A DNA stretch of 64,000 bases from Anaeromyxobacter soli (lineage in GTDB: Bacteria; Myxococcota; Myxococcia; Myxococcales; Anaeromyxobacteraceae): assembly GCF_022808855.1 (NCBI RefSeq), contig NZ_JAKZLF010000001.1, forward strand, positions 308,597 through 372,596, in the 5' to 3' direction. The notes under the pieces were generated by a model. It worked only from the letters and a program-made list of their open reading frames with translations, made no database searches and was not told the DNA's origin. Below are positions 42,526 through 51,694 of the stretch, piece after piece. The stretch's first letter is position 1. The number at the start of each line of letters is the position of its first letter. The position numbers and the translations under genes were made by a program.

Positions 42526-43428
42526 ATGACGGAGCGCGTCGGGAGATCGATCGAGCGGCGGAGCGGCGCGGTGCGCGTCGCGCTCCTCGCGCTCGCCGCG
42601 CTGACGGTGCAGTGCGCGGGCGCGGCCGTGCGGCCACCGCCGAAGGACCTCGACGCCGAGCCCGTCGCGTTCCCCAGCGCCTCCGGCAGCGACATCCACG
42701 GCTGGTTCGTGCGCGGACGGCCGCGGGCCGGAGCGGTGGTGCTCCTGCACGGCATCGGCGCGAACCGGCTGACGATGGTGGACCGGGCGCGCTTCCTCAG
42801 CGCCGCCGGCTACTCCGTGCTGCTCATCGACTTCCGCGCGCACGGCGAGAGCCCGGGCGAGGAGTCCACCTACGGCGCGCTCGAGAGCCGCGACGCGCGC
42901 GCCGCGGTCGAGTTCGTGCGGAGCGCCCTCCCCGGCGAGCGGGTGGGCGTCATCGGGATCTCGATGGGAGGCGCCGCGGCGCTGCTCGGGGAGACGCCGC
43001 TCCCGGTGGAGGCGCTCGTGCTCGAGTCGGTCTACCCCACCATCCGGGACGCCGTGCGCGACCGGCTGCGCGCCTGGCTCGGGCCCATCGGCCCGCCCCT
43101 CACCTCGCTCGTGCTCCACTCGATCTTCCCGCGCGACGGCGTGCGGGCCGCGGACCTTCGGCCGATCGACCGGATCGGCGAGCAGACGGCGCCGGTGCTC
43201 GTCGCCGCCGGCACCGCCGACCGGTACACGACCCCGAGCGAGTCGCGGGCGCTCTTCGAGCGCGCCCGGTCGCCGAAGGAGCTCTGGGAGGTCGACAGGG
43301 CGGCGCACGTCGACCTGCACGCGTTCGCGCCCGCCGAGTACGAGCGACGCGTCGGCGCCTTCCTCGCGCGGCACCTGCGCGAGGCGGGGAGGGCCGCGTC
43401 ACGCCTGGCTGGCGCGCACGGCGGCTGA
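42526..43428 (+). CDS. alpha/beta hydrolase family protein
   Basis: This 300-residue protein is a serine alpha/beta hydrolase with the oxyanion motif VLLHGIGANRLT, the nucleophile elbow GISMGG (about Ser 147), and a C-terminal catalytic Asp/His set (GTADRY and AAHVDLHAF). The N-terminus has a hydrophobic stretch ending in VQCAG, possibly a lipobox, so it may be exported. It resembles bacterial BAAT-like or prolyl-oligopeptidase-related hydrolases of the YfhR/FrsA type. The 3' end overlaps the convergent acyltransferase gene by 30 bases. Confidence 0.9.
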   Translation: MTERVGRSIERRSGAVRVALLALAALTVQCAGAAVRPPPKDLDAEPVAFPSASGSDIHGWFVRGRPRAGAVVLLHGIGANRLTMVDRARFLSAAGYSVLLIDFRAHGESPGEESTYGALESRDARAAVEFVRSALPGERVGVIGISMGGAAALLGETPLPVEALVLESVYPTIRDAVRDRLRAWLGPIGPPLTSLVLHSIFPRDGVRAADLRPIDRIGEQTAPVLVAAGTADRYTTPSESRALFERARSPKELWEVDRAAHVDLHAFAPAEYERRVGAFLARHLREAGRAASRLAGAHGG

Positions 43429-44619
43429 GCGCCGCTTGAGCCCGAAGATCGGCCGGAGGAGGTCGCTCGAGGCGACGAGCGCGCAGAGGGCGAGCGTTGT
43501 CGCGAGCGAGGCCACGAAGATGAACGCGAACGCGGGCAGGATCCCGAGCCCCGCCCGCACGGCGAGGTACGCGAAGCCGACGACGATCGGCTGGTGCAGC
43601 ACGTAGAACGGGAAGACCAGCTCTCCTGCGCGCAACGCCACCGTACGCCGGACGTCGAGGTGGCGGCGCGCGCCGCCGAGCAGCGCGAGCAGCCAGCAGG
43701 CGGCGCCGAACGCGTAGCCGCCCCACAGGAGCGCGCCGGCCGGGGAGCGCGGCGCGGGCAGGCGGTCCAGGAGGTGGCCGGGCCAGGCCCACACCGCGAG
43801 CGTCGCGGACGTCGCGAGCGCCAGGACGAGGGCCGCCTGCCAGCACCGGTCCAGCGCGCGCTTGAAGCCGTCCTCTCCCGCCAGCGCGAACCCGAACACG
43901 AACCCGGGGAGGAGCAGCGCCCGGTCGGACCAGTCCGCGGAGAGCGGCGGGGTGCCGGGGAAGACGACCTCGATCGCGATCCGGATCGCCACGTACGGCA
44001 GGACGAGCCAGATGAGCCCACCCGGCGCGTCGCACGGCGCCGCGATGCGCGCCATCGTGCGCCGGCCGGCGGGCGTGCGCAGCCACTGGAGGAGCGGCAG
44101 CGTGGCGAGCGAGAACGCGAGCAGGAAGACGACGAACCACAGGTGGTGCCAGCCGAAGTTCCCCCGCGGATAGAGGCCGTCGAAGAAGTGCGGGTAGAAG
44201 TCGAGGAACGACCCGCCGAACTGACCCTTCAGGCGGCGCTCGAGATACACCTGCGGCGGGACGAGCACGAGGAGCCCCGCGGCGAGGGGGAGCGCGAGGC
44301 GCAGGAGCCTGTCTTTGACGTACGCGCGGGTCGAGCGGCGCGCGAGCGCGTACCAGGTGCTCTCCCCGGCGAGCATCATGAAGAGGGGCATGATCCAGGG
44401 AGCGAAAAACAGGATCACCTCCCCCAGCCACTTCGTCCGCTCCGGGCTCGTGACGTGCCAGCTGTCCCAGGGGTTGAAGGGCTCCGCCGCGTGGATGAGG
44501 AACACGAGGAGCGCGCCCGCGACCTTGAGCCACTCCACGTCGGCGCGCCGGCGCGTCACGGTCCGTGCTGCGTCGGGGAGCAGGCGAGCGGGCATCGCTG
44601 CGATCGCCACGACGAACAC
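43399..44619 (-). CDS. membrane acyltransferase (acyltransferase-3 type)
   Basis: This 406-residue integral membrane protein has ten or eleven hydrophobic segments and belongs to the acyltransferase-3/OpgC-like family that O-acylates glycans or lipids. The family His-containing segment VEWLKVAGALLVFLIHAAEPFNP is near residue 30, and FFAPWIMPLFMMLAGESTW is the second conserved block. The ATG at 44619 or one nine codons later could start it. The catalytic detail is not known for this branch, and nothing nearby identifies the acceptor glycan. Confidence 0.88.
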   Translation of the reverse strand: MFVVAIAAMPARLLPDAARTVTRRRADVEWLKVAGALLVFLIHAAEPFNPWDSWHVTSPERTKWLGEVILFFAPWIMPLFMMLAGESTWYALARRSTRAYVKDRLLRLALPLAAGLLVLVPPQVYLERRLKGQFGGSFLDFYPHFFDGLYPRGNFGWHHLWFVVFLLAFSLATLPLLQWLRTPAGRRTMARIAAPCDAPGGLIWLVLPYVAIRIAIEVVFPGTPPLSADWSDRALLLPGFVFGFALAGEDGFKRALDRCWQAALVLALATSATLAVWAWPGHLLDRLPAPRSPAGALLWGGYAFGAACWLLALLGGARRHLDVRRTVALRAGELVFPFYVLHQPIVVGFAYLAVRAGLGILPAFAFIFVASLATTLALCALVASSDLLRPIFGLKRRSAAVRASQA

Positions 44620-44829
44620 GGTACGCTCAGGACGCTCGAGCGCTCAACGCGGGCGCCGGGGCGTGCGCCACCTCGCCCGGGCCGGGCGCTCGTCCGGGGA
44701 GCCCCCAGCGCGAGCGCCGTCCGTCCTCCGGGTTCGGGCGAGACTCGCGCCATGGCGTCCGGGGGCCATGGAGCGGACCCGAGGGAGCGGCCCGCTCGGG
44801 CCCCCGAGCCACGCCGAGGGGATCCGACG

Positions 44830-45924
44830 ATGAACGCGGCGCATCTGAGGAGTGGCTCGGTCGCGCTCGTGGCCGCCGCGTTGCTCGCCTGCGTCCACGA
44901 CGTGTACCGGGCCGAGCCGCTCGGCCCGCGCCCGGCCTCGCGCTCCGAGACGGAGCGCGTCCTCGTCTTCGGAGACTTCGGCTTCCAGTCGATCCCTCAG
45001 CGGCTCGTGGCGGGCGCGATGCGCCGCGCCACCCGCGCGCGCCCGTTCGACCTCGCGCTGGAGCTCGGCGACAACATCTACCACTGCGGCCCGGAGCCCA
45101 CCCGACCGGGAGCGGAGACCTGCCGCTTCGCCGAGGACGGCCTGACCGTCGCGCCCGGCGCCTCGCCGCCGGACGACCCGCTCTTCCGCGTGAACGAGGC
45201 GCCGCTCGCGGGGCTGCGCGGGCGCCACGGCGGTCCTCTGCCGATCTACCTCGCGCTCGGGAACCACGACGTCGGCCTCGGGGGCGGGAGCTGCGCGCGG
45301 CCGGCGCTGGGCGAGGTCGAGGCCATGCGGCGGCGCGCGTGCCTCGCGGTCGCGCGCCGCTCGCCCGAGTGGCTCCAGCCGGCGCGCCACTACGTGCTCG
45401 ACCGGGGCGACGTCCGCTTCGTCGTGCTCGACACGAACGTCGTCGTCCGGGACTACGGCGGCTTCACGCTCGAGGAGGAGCTCGCCTTCGTCCGCGAGGC
45501 GACCGCGCCGTGCGGCGCCGGGCGACTCTGCTTCCTCGTCGGCCACCACCCGCCGGCGGCGGTGCACTGGTACGGCACGCGCCGCCCGCTCCCCTACGGC
45601 GCGCGCATGGCGCGGCTCCTCGCCGCCGCCGGGGGCCGCGCCCGCGCGTTCTTCGCCGGCCACGTCCACGCCCTGGAGCACCTGACGCTCGACGGTCTCG
45701 AGGTGTTCGTCTCCGGCAGCACCGCGATGGGCAGCTTCGCGCACTTCACGACCCGCACGCCCGCCCGCGCCCAGGTCCGCTTCGCGACGACCGCCTGGGG
45801 CTACGCGGTGCTCGAGACGGACGGCCACGGCTACCGCGTCGACTTCTTCGACACGAGCGGGGTGGCGCTGCACTGCTGCCAGGCCGGCGCGGCGGGGGCC
45901 TGCCGGCCGGTCGCGTGCAAGTGA
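44830..45924 (+). CDS. metallophosphoesterase, probable lipoprotein
   Basis: This 364-residue acid-phosphatase-like enzyme has a lipobox (LLAC, Cys about 20) after a hydrophobic signal. The calcineurin-like metal motifs are VFGDFG, LELGDNIYH, ALGNHD, GHHPP and FAGHVHALEHL, all with expected ligands. Compared with the phosphoesterase at 25137-26507, GNHD is normal here. The C-terminus contains CCQAGAAGACRPVAC, a Cys-rich end that may form disulfides. It is probably an extracytoplasmic phosphatase; the substrate is unknown. Confidence 0.92.
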   Translation: MNAAHLRSGSVALVAAALLACVHDVYRAEPLGPRPASRSETERVLVFGDFGFQSIPQRLVAGAMRRATRARPFDLALELGDNIYHCGPEPTRPGAETCRFAEDGLTVAPGASPPDDPLFRVNEAPLAGLRGRHGGPLPIYLALGNHDVGLGGGSCARPALGEVEAMRRRACLAVARRSPEWLQPARHYVLDRGDVRFVVLDTNVVVRDYGGFTLEEELAFVREATAPCGAGRLCFLVGHHPPAAVHWYGTRRPLPYGARMARLLAAAGGRARAFFAGHVHALEHLTLDGLEVFVSGSTAMGSFAHFTTRTPARAQVRFATTAWGYAVLETDGHGYRVDFFDTSGVALHCCQAGAAGACRPVACK

Positions 45925-45952
45925 CCCGCGCCAGGGAGTCCGAGCGCAGGGA

Positions 45953-45968
45953 GCCCGCCCGGGCGGGC
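45953..45968. terminator. 16-base palindrome between convergent genes
   Basis: GCCCGC and GCGGGC flank CCGG, giving a perfect dyad in the 51-base gap between the phosphoesterase and transglycosylase genes. Confidence 0.4.
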
Positions 45969-45975
45969 GGCGCGA

Positions 45976-46740
45976 TCAGAGGTCCACCGCCGCCATGCGC
46001 GCGAACGTCCGCGAGAGCGCCTCCACGCGATCCAGGTAGCCGCCGAGGTCGGTGTCTCCGCAGCGCTCGCCGGGCAGCGCCCGGAACCCGCGCGCCGCGA
46101 AGGCGGGGGCCCGCCCCCGGCCGCACAGATGGACGAGGGCGGCGAGGCGCGCGCCCTGCGCCACCGTCGCGCTGCGTCCTCCGAGCGCCTCCGCGATCGC
46201 CTCGTGCAGGAGCGCCGCCGTCATCTCGATGGCGTGGCTCGGGACGGTGCGGAAGTAGAGCGCGTTGAGCCAGCAGGCGCGCGGGTCGTACCAGGCGCCC
46301 TCGTGCGCCACCGCGTGGTCGTGAATGCAGAGGCGGCTCGCCTCCACGAACGTGCCGTCGGTGATCTGGAGGATCCCGACGGCGCTCGAGGCGGGCGCGT
46401 AGAGCTCGAGGGGGTTCCAGCTCCACCGCCAGCGCCAGTAGGTGCGCGCGAGCGGGTCTCCCGCGCTCTCGACCTGGACGAGCGCGGCGAGGAGCTCCGG
46501 ACGGACGAGATCGGTCGAGTGCTCCTCGAAGAGCGCGCCGTACTCGGCCCAGGTCGCCTCGGGGGGCTTCGGGGAAGTCGGCGCGACGAGCCCGAGCAGC
46601 TCGGTCGGCTTGCGGATGACCTGGTAGGCGAAGTTGACCGCCGCGAGCGACGCGACGGCGAGGAGCACGACCACCGCGAGCGGCGGCGCCTCGCGCCGCC
46701 GGCTCCGGGCAGGCCTCCGCCTCGCGCGCCGTCTCGCCAC
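45976..46740 (-). CDS. membrane-anchored lytic transglycosylase (SLT-like)
   Basis: This 254-residue protein starts with a basic region and one membrane helix (PLAVVVLLAVASLAAVNFAY), then an SLT-type lysozyme-like domain. The probable catalytic Glu is in LLAALVQVESAGDP, and SSAVGILQITDGTF is the usual following motif. It would cleave peptidoglycan at the outer face of the cytoplasmic membrane. The GTG at 46740 is the first in-frame start in a region of good coding bias; the ribosome site is weak. The small peptide gene at 46812-46958 lies just upstream on the same strand. Confidence 0.85.
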   Translation of the reverse strand: MARRRARRRPARSRRREAPPLAVVVLLAVASLAAVNFAYQVIRKPTELLGLVAPTSPKPPEATWAEYGALFEEHSTDLVRPELLAALVQVESAGDPLARTYWRWRWSWNPLELYAPASSAVGILQITDGTFVEASRLCIHDHAVAHEGAWYDPRACWLNALYFRTVPSHAIEMTAALLHEAIAEALGGRSATVAQGARLAALVHLCGRGRAPAFAARGFRALPGERCGDTDLGGYLDRVEALSRTFARMAAVDL

Positions 46741-46811
46741 GGCGCGAATGGTACCGCCACCCGACCCGGGCGCTACGATCTGGTGATCGCGGCGCGGGAT
46801 CCAGCGACGGA

Positions 46812-46958
46812 TCAGCGTCGATTGACGATGTTGAGGACGAGAGCCATCCGGCCCCCGGAGACCTTCAGCCTGGCGAAGCGACGGCGCGCGCGGATTCTCT
46901 GGCCCACGACGATGGCGGCAGCGGCGAGGACGAGCGCGGGCAACAGCGCGGACTGCAT
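46812..46958 (-). CDS. small single-pass membrane peptide, 48 aa
   Basis: An ATG at 46956-46958, with AGGAG nine bases upstream, opens a 48-codon frame ending in TGA. The peptide begins MQSALLPALVLAAAAIVVG, a single hydrophobic helix, followed by a basic tail (QRIRARRRFARLKVSG). This fits a small bitopic membrane protein of unknown role. It stands 71 bases upstream of the transglycosylase gene on the same strand. No family can be assigned. Confidence 0.45.
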   Translation of the reverse strand: MQSALLPALVLAAAAIVVGQRIRARRRFARLKVSGGRMALVLNIVNRR

Positions 46959-47191
46959 GGTCGGACCACTCCTGCAACGACGATCGCCGGTGTGAGCGCC
47001 GCGGGGCGCCTCTCGCGCTCCGCGACGCCCGGAGCCGGGCGACGCTCGGGTCGTTGTGATCGGGATCGTCCGCGGACGCGGCGCAGCACCCGCTGCGCTT
47101 CGTCCGAGGAACGTCGCGAGGCTAGTCCCGCGCGCCGCGTCGAGTCAAGCTACCGGCTGCTCGTCTGCCGGGGCGCGCGCGCATCCGTCCT

Positions 47192-48877
47192 TCACGGCAA
47201 CGGGACGCCGCGAAGCTCCAAGATCCGGCGCGCGACGCGCTCGCGCGCGGCCATGAGCCGGGCGACGCCGGGGTCGGTCGAGGAGGCCGTCGGGAAGAGG
47301 TCGCTCGCGACGGCGGCCGCGAGGCCCGGGTCCCCGAGCCGCGAGAGCAGGCTCAGGTACTCGTAGTCCTCCATCCCCTCCCGGATCATCTTGAGGCGGA
47401 TCGACGCGACTGGGACGTGGGTCGCGCCGCCGATCTTGGCCGGCGTGCCCGGGTAGAAGAGCGTCCCGTCGCCGTTGCCGTCGAACTCCCACTGGCTCGT
47501 CCAGGGATCGCCGGAGAGGTACGCGTAGGTCGTGTCCCAGTACAGCTCGCCCGTCGCCCGGTACACGAAGTCGAGCCACTGCATGGCTCGGTTCCGCACC
47601 GCCGACGCGTCGATCATGTAGCTCGGCCAGCCGGTGTCGTACGCGGAGCTGCTCCCGCAGCCGTGGCTCATGCAGCTCTGGTAGAGCCAGACCTCGTTCA
47701 GCGGATCGGCGGCGAGGAACGGGTCGTACTTGCTGCGCTGGTTCCCCGCGTAGGTGCCGGACTTGTCGTCCATGAAGTTCACCACCGGCACGAGGAGATC
47801 CAGCACCGGGGAGATCCCGTTCGCGTCCGCCTGCTGGATGGTGGTGGTGACGAGCGTCCGGAACTCCCGGTCGGCCGTCTTCGCCGCCCGGGCGCGGGTG
47901 AGCACGTCCGCGAAGGTGCAGCCCTGGTACGGCGGCTCGTCGCACGTGTACTGGAAGAGCCGCTCGAACCAGCCCGGCCGTGACCGGTAGCGCGTCGCCC
48001 AGCGCGCGAGGTTCGCCACGTCCTCGAGGTTGCCGAGGTACTCGACGGCGGTCAGCCGCGCGCCGGCGAGCCGCGTCGGGGCGGTCCCGTCCATCAGCGG
48101 ACGGTAGTAGCGGTCGAAGTGGTCGAGGTCGTTCCACTGTCCGTCATCGTGACGCGAGAGGGAGAGGCGGTGGTCGAGCGCGAGCTGGCCGTAGCGAGCG
48201 CGCAGCGTCGCGAACGCGGCCACGTCCGACGCGCTGATGCCGTGGCCGGCGGGGAGCGTCCCCCACATGAGGCCGAAGGCCGTGCGGAGCGTCGAGGTCG
48301 AGGGCAGCTCGAAGTCCCACACCGTGAGCTCGACCGGCACGACCGTGGAGCGCCCCGAGGCGTCCACGCGGAGCTCCCCTCGGTAGAGCCCGGGGGCGGC
48401 GCCGCGCGGCACGAACACCTCCACCCAGATCGCCCGGCTCTCGCCGCCCCGGACGTCGAAGGGGAACGCGTTCCGCCGCTCCCCGACGATCTCGTCCACG
48501 TCCGGGACGAGGGCGTCGGGGAAGCGCCCGGTGGCGCCGTCGGGCGCGGACGGCCGCGTCAGGTTGATGAGGGCCTCGCGGTAGAGCCGGACGCCGGCGA
48601 TGACGGCGCCGCCCGGGCCCGAGAGCGTGGACGCGCTCGCGCGCACGCCCCGGGCGTTGCCGGTGACGACCACCTGGAAGGCCTCGAACTCGTTCCGGGC
48701 GGCGGAGATCCGTGCGACCGAGGTCGCGCGCGCGGGGTCGCCCGGACGGATCTTCTCGGTCGCCGAAGCGACCCAGATCTTCGCGGCCGGCGCGGCCCGG
48801 GCGTGCGCGGGGAGCAGGGCGAGGATGAGGAGCGCGCACGAGGCCAGCGCGCGGGATCGACTGCCGTGACTCGTCAT
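47192..48877 (-). CDS. DUF4091-containing glycosidase-like exported protein
   Basis: This 561-residue protein has a Sec signal (MTSHGSRSRALASCALLILALLPAHARA) and a large domain like the GH123-related DUF4091 family. A beta-sandwich half (about 30-220) is followed by a catalytic-type TIM barrel. DGNGDGTLFYPG and SIRLKMIREGMEDYEYLSLL are strong family motifs. Such proteins act on N-acetylgalactosamine-containing glycans or are uncharacterised. GGAG precedes the ATG. It is a lone gene, and the region to its right is 322 bases without a gene. Confidence 0.9.
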   Translation of the reverse strand: MTSHGSRSRALASCALLILALLPAHARAAPAAKIWVASATEKIRPGDPARATSVARISAARNEFEAFQVVVTGNARGVRASASTLSGPGGAVIAGVRLYREALINLTRPSAPDGATGRFPDALVPDVDEIVGERRNAFPFDVRGGESRAIWVEVFVPRGAAPGLYRGELRVDASGRSTVVPVELTVWDFELPSTSTLRTAFGLMWGTLPAGHGISASDVAAFATLRARYGQLALDHRLSLSRHDDGQWNDLDHFDRYYRPLMDGTAPTRLAGARLTAVEYLGNLEDVANLARWATRYRSRPGWFERLFQYTCDEPPYQGCTFADVLTRARAAKTADREFRTLVTTTIQQADANGISPVLDLLVPVVNFMDDKSGTYAGNQRSKYDPFLAADPLNEVWLYQSCMSHGCGSSSAYDTGWPSYMIDASAVRNRAMQWLDFVYRATGELYWDTTYAYLSGDPWTSQWEFDGNGDGTLFYPGTPAKIGGATHVPVASIRLKMIREGMEDYEYLSLLSRLGDPGLAAAVASDLFPTASSTDPGVARLMAARERVARRILELRGVPLP

Positions 48878-49199
48878 GGGGGCTCTCCTGCAGGCGAGTC
48901 GCCGTCTACCCGACCCATCTACCCTCGCTCGCCCGTCCCATGGCCTTCGCATGGACGGAGCGCGCGAAGCCTCCCCCGTTCGCCTCCCTGCCGACCCGGT
49001 TCGCTCTCCTCGAGCGCGGCTCGAAGCGAATACGAGCTGTTTCAGCTCACGCCGGATGCCTCGTGGATTTCGGGCGCTCGCCGGCCGTGGCCGCGAGCGA
49101 TGGCTCGCCCGGCCGCCCGTGCCACGGGCGAGCGAGGAAGCGGCCAGGCGGCCGCGGCGTGTTGGGGCGGGATGGCGACCGGCCGCGCCGGCCGCTGGC
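48878..49199. other. 322-base non-coding region with stem-loop
   Basis: This gap holds the promoter side of the DUF4091 gene and the 3' side of the ABC-2 exporter operon. I see no gene. A strong inverted repeat is at 49103-49133 (see separate entry), and a Glu-tRNA or similar RNA is not present. A mixed A+T pocket around 49022-49060 (tacgagctgtttcag) could hold a minus-strand promoter, but no consensus is clear. Confidence 0.4.
49103..49133 (-). terminator. 9-base-pair stem-loop after the ABC-2 exporter genes
   Basis: GCTCGCCCG and CGGGCGAGC can pair over a 13-base loop that itself contains a smaller 6-base-pair alternative (GCCCGT with ACGGGC). It lies 67 bases past the stop of the permease gene on the minus strand. 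Confidence 0.4.
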
Positions 49200-50012
49200 T
49201 CAGCTCACGCTCTCGGCGCTGTAGCGCGCGATGAGCCCGGTCCGGACCGCGTGGCGGTGGACGCGCACGAAGACCCAGCTCGCGAGCAGGATGTAGAGGA
49301 CCGCGAGGCCGCCGCCCCAGGCGAGCGCCGCGCCCGAGAAGGCGCGGCCGGCGACGATCGCGCGCATCGCCTCGAAGACGTGCGACGGCGGCAGCGCGCG
49401 CCCGACCGCGCGCATCCAGGGCGGGAGCGTGGCGAGCGGGTAGAACACCCCCGCGAACGGCGACAGCACCGCCGGGATGGGCCAGACGAACCACTCCGCG
49501 GCCGGCCCGAGCCGGAGGACGAGGGCCGAGCCGGTGATGCCGAGCGCGATGCCGAACAGGAACAGCACGAGCAGGAACGGGACGAGCAGGAGACCGTAGC
49601 CGAGGAGCGACAGCCCGAACACGCCCGTCGCGATGGAGAGCATCACGGCGAGGCCGAGCGTGCTCGTCGCCACGCTCGCGAGCACGAGCCCGGAGACGTA
49701 CTCCGCGATCGAGATCGGGGTCGCGAAGACGTTGAGGAAGTTGCGCGACCAGACGTCCTCGAAGAACGCCATCGTCACGCCCTGCATGACGCGGGCGAGG
49801 AAGTCCCACAGGAGGACCGCCCCGAGCAGCGTGGGGACGAAGCTCCCGCCCGGCGCGGCGACGCTGTCGAGCCAGCGCGTGATGAAGCCCCACAGCACGA
49901 CGTCCACCGCCACCCACGCGAAGAGCGGCACGATCCGCGAGAAGCTCCCGCGGACCAGGTACCACTGCCGGAGGACGACGGCGAAGACGCGCCCGGCCCG
50001 CAAGGTCATCAT
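49200..50012 (-). CDS. ABC-2 type exporter permease
   Basis: This 270-residue membrane protein has six hydrophobic segments of the ABC-2 permease family and pairs with the ATPase at 50012-50791. The conserved IPAVLSPFAGVFYPLATLPPWMRAV segment near the end is typical. It starts at the first ATG of an ATGATG pair, which overlaps the ATPase stop by one base. The transported molecule (a lipid, glycan or drug) cannot be inferred. Confidence 0.9.
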   Translation of the reverse strand: MMTLRAGRVFAVVLRQWYLVRGSFSRIVPLFAWVAVDVVLWGFITRWLDSVAAPGGSFVPTLLGAVLLWDFLARVMQGVTMAFFEDVWSRNFLNVFATPISIAEYVSGLVLASVATSTLGLAVMLSIATGVFGLSLLGYGLLLVPFLLVLFLFGIALGITGSALVLRLGPAAEWFVWPIPAVLSPFAGVFYPLATLPPWMRAVGRALPPSHVFEAMRAIVAGRAFSGAALAWGGGLAVLYILLASWVFVRVHRHAVRTGLIARYSAESVS

Positions 50013-50791
50013 CAAGCCCCCTCGAGCGCGAGCGGCTCGCGCGCCACGGTGATGAACAGCTCCTCGAGCGTGGCCTTGCCGTGCTCCCCGGGCAGCGTCC
50101 GGGGGTCGCCCTCGAGCAGGATCCGCCCGCGCGAGAGGAAGAGGACGCGGTCGCAGACCTCCTCGACCTCGTACATGTTGTGCGACGTCCACAGCACGCC
50201 GCCGGTGCCCGCCGCCGCGCACGCCCGGATCTTGGCCCGCACGTCGCGTGCCGTGGCCGGGTCGAGCGACGCGGTCGGCTCGTCGAGCAGGAGGAGCTGC
50301 GGCTCGTTGAGGAGGGCCTTCGCGAGCGCGACGCGCGTCTGCTCTCCCGACGACAGCACGCCGCAGCGCGTGTCCCGGAAGCGCCGCAGGTCGAGCTGCG
50401 CGAGGAGCGCCTCGATCCGGTCGGAGAGCCGCCTCACGCCGTAGAGCAGCCCGAACACGCGGAGGTTCTGGGAGACCGTGAGGTTGCCGGGGAGCGGGGC
50501 GTACACCGCGGCGAAGTTGGTGCGCGCGAGGGCGCGCGATCGCTCGGCGGCGAGATCCACGCCCTCGATCCGGATGGTCCCCGCGCTCGGCTGGAGGACG
50601 CCGAGCAGCATGTTGATGGTGGTGGTCTTCCCCGCGCCGTTCGGACCGAGCAGGCCCACGATCTCGTTGCGGCCGACCTCGAACGACACCCCGTCCACCG
50701 CGACCGTCGCGCCGAAGCGCTTCTCGAGCCCGCTCACGGAGAGCACGTGCGCGGCCGGGCCGGCGGTCGCGGTGCGGGGTGCCGCGCTCAC
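50012..50791 (-). CDS. ABC transporter ATP-binding protein (ABC-2 exporter)
   Basis: This 259-residue ATPase has Walker A GPNGAGKTT, Q-loop region AAVYAPLPGNL, signature LSSGEQTRVALAKA and Walker B LLLLDEP, all in order. The signature has LSSGE in place of LSGGQ, a frequent variant in exporters. Its ATG overlaps the dienelactone hydrolase stop by four bases (ATGA), and its own stop overlaps the permease start, so all three genes form a tightly coupled unit. Confidence 0.93.
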   Translation of the reverse strand: MSAAPRTATAGPAAHVLSVSGLEKRFGATVAVDGVSFEVGRNEIVGLLGPNGAGKTTTINMLLGVLQPSAGTIRIEGVDLAAERSRALARTNFAAVYAPLPGNLTVSQNLRVFGLLYGVRRLSDRIEALLAQLDLRRFRDTRCGVLSSGEQTRVALAKALLNEPQLLLLDEPTASLDPATARDVRAKIRACAAAGTGGVLWTSHNMYEVEEVCDRVLFLSRGRILLEGDPRTLPGEHGKATLEELFITVAREPLALEGA

Positions 50792-51585
50792 CTCCCGAAG
50801 ACCGCCTTCAGGTACTTCAGCAGCTCGTCCCAGGACCTGCGGTCGGCCTTCGCGTCGTAGGCGAGCCCGGCCATGCCCGCCTTGTCGGCGTCGGGGTTCG
50901 TGAACCCGTGCTTCGCGGCCGGATAGGTGATGACGCGCGCCTTCACCCCGGCCGCCTTCATCTCCTTCTCGAGCGCCGCCACCTGCTCCTTCGGCACCAT
51001 GGGATCGGCGCCGCCCGTCTGGACGAGGATGCTGCGCGGTCCGAACGACCCCTCCTTCGCGGGCTCGCTCGACCTCGCGAGGCTGCCGTGGAAGGTCGCG
51101 AGCGCCTTCAGGGGCTCGCCTTCCCGCGCCATGTCGAGCGCCACCCCGCCGCCGAAGCAGTAGCCGATGACCCCGATCTTCTCACGGTCCACCTGCGGCT
51201 GCGCCACGAGCTGCTCGAGCGCCGCCTCGAAGCGGGCCTTCTTCACGGCGGGGTCCTTCGTCGCCTCCGCCACGAACGCCTTCGCGTCCTCGGGGTGCGT
51301 CGTGGACTTGCCCTCTCCGAACATGTCGAGGGCGAACCCGACGTAGCCTGCCTTCGCGAGCTTCGTCGCCGCGTTCCGCGCGTGGGCGTTGTTCCCCCAC
51401 CACTCGTGCACGACGAGGATGCCGGGCCGCTTCCCCTTGGCCGCGTCGTCGTACGCGAGGAACCCCTTCAGCACCGTGTCGCCCTGCCGGTACTCGATCT
51501 CCTGCGTCTTCACCTCGGCGCGCGCCGCGCCGGCGATCGCGAGCGCCGCGGCCACGATGGTCACCGTCGTTCGGGTCATGCCCAC
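50788..51585 (-). CDS. dienelactone hydrolase family protein, exported
   Basis: This 265-residue alpha/beta hydrolase has a Sec signal (MGMTRTTVTIVAAALAIAGAARA) and the dienelactone hydrolase triad C143 in GYCFGG, D194 in TGGADP and H226 in KHGFTN. The nucleophile is Cys, not Ser. It would act in the periplasm on lactones, esters or related compounds. Translation is coupled to the ABC-2 exporter that follows, so it may process an exported product; this is inference. It is the first gene of that three-gene unit. Confidence 0.9.
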   Translation of the reverse strand: MGMTRTTVTIVAAALAIAGAARAEVKTQEIEYRQGDTVLKGFLAYDDAAKGKRPGILVVHEWWGNNAHARNAATKLAKAGYVGFALDMFGEGKSTTHPEDAKAFVAEATKDPAVKKARFEAALEQLVAQPQVDREKIGVIGYCFGGGVALDMAREGEPLKALATFHGSLARSSEPAKEGSFGPRSILVQTGGADPMVPKEQVAALEKEMKAAGVKARVITYPAAKHGFTNPDADKAGMAGLAYDAKADRRSWDELLKYLKAVFGR

Positions 51586-51694
51586 CTCCCGTGTGGTGCC
51601 CGGATCTGCGCGCCGCGGGCGGCCCGCGCACGGACGGATGGCGGAGGTACCCGACAGGCGCTCCCGACCGCGGGCCCTGGCCCGCTCCAGCGAC

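Noticed and set aside
46865-47089. A 74-codon minus-strand frame upstream of the transglycosylase gene.
   Set aside because: It is Arg/Pro-rich without a credible ribosome site and overlaps the better-supported 48-codon membrane peptide in another frame.
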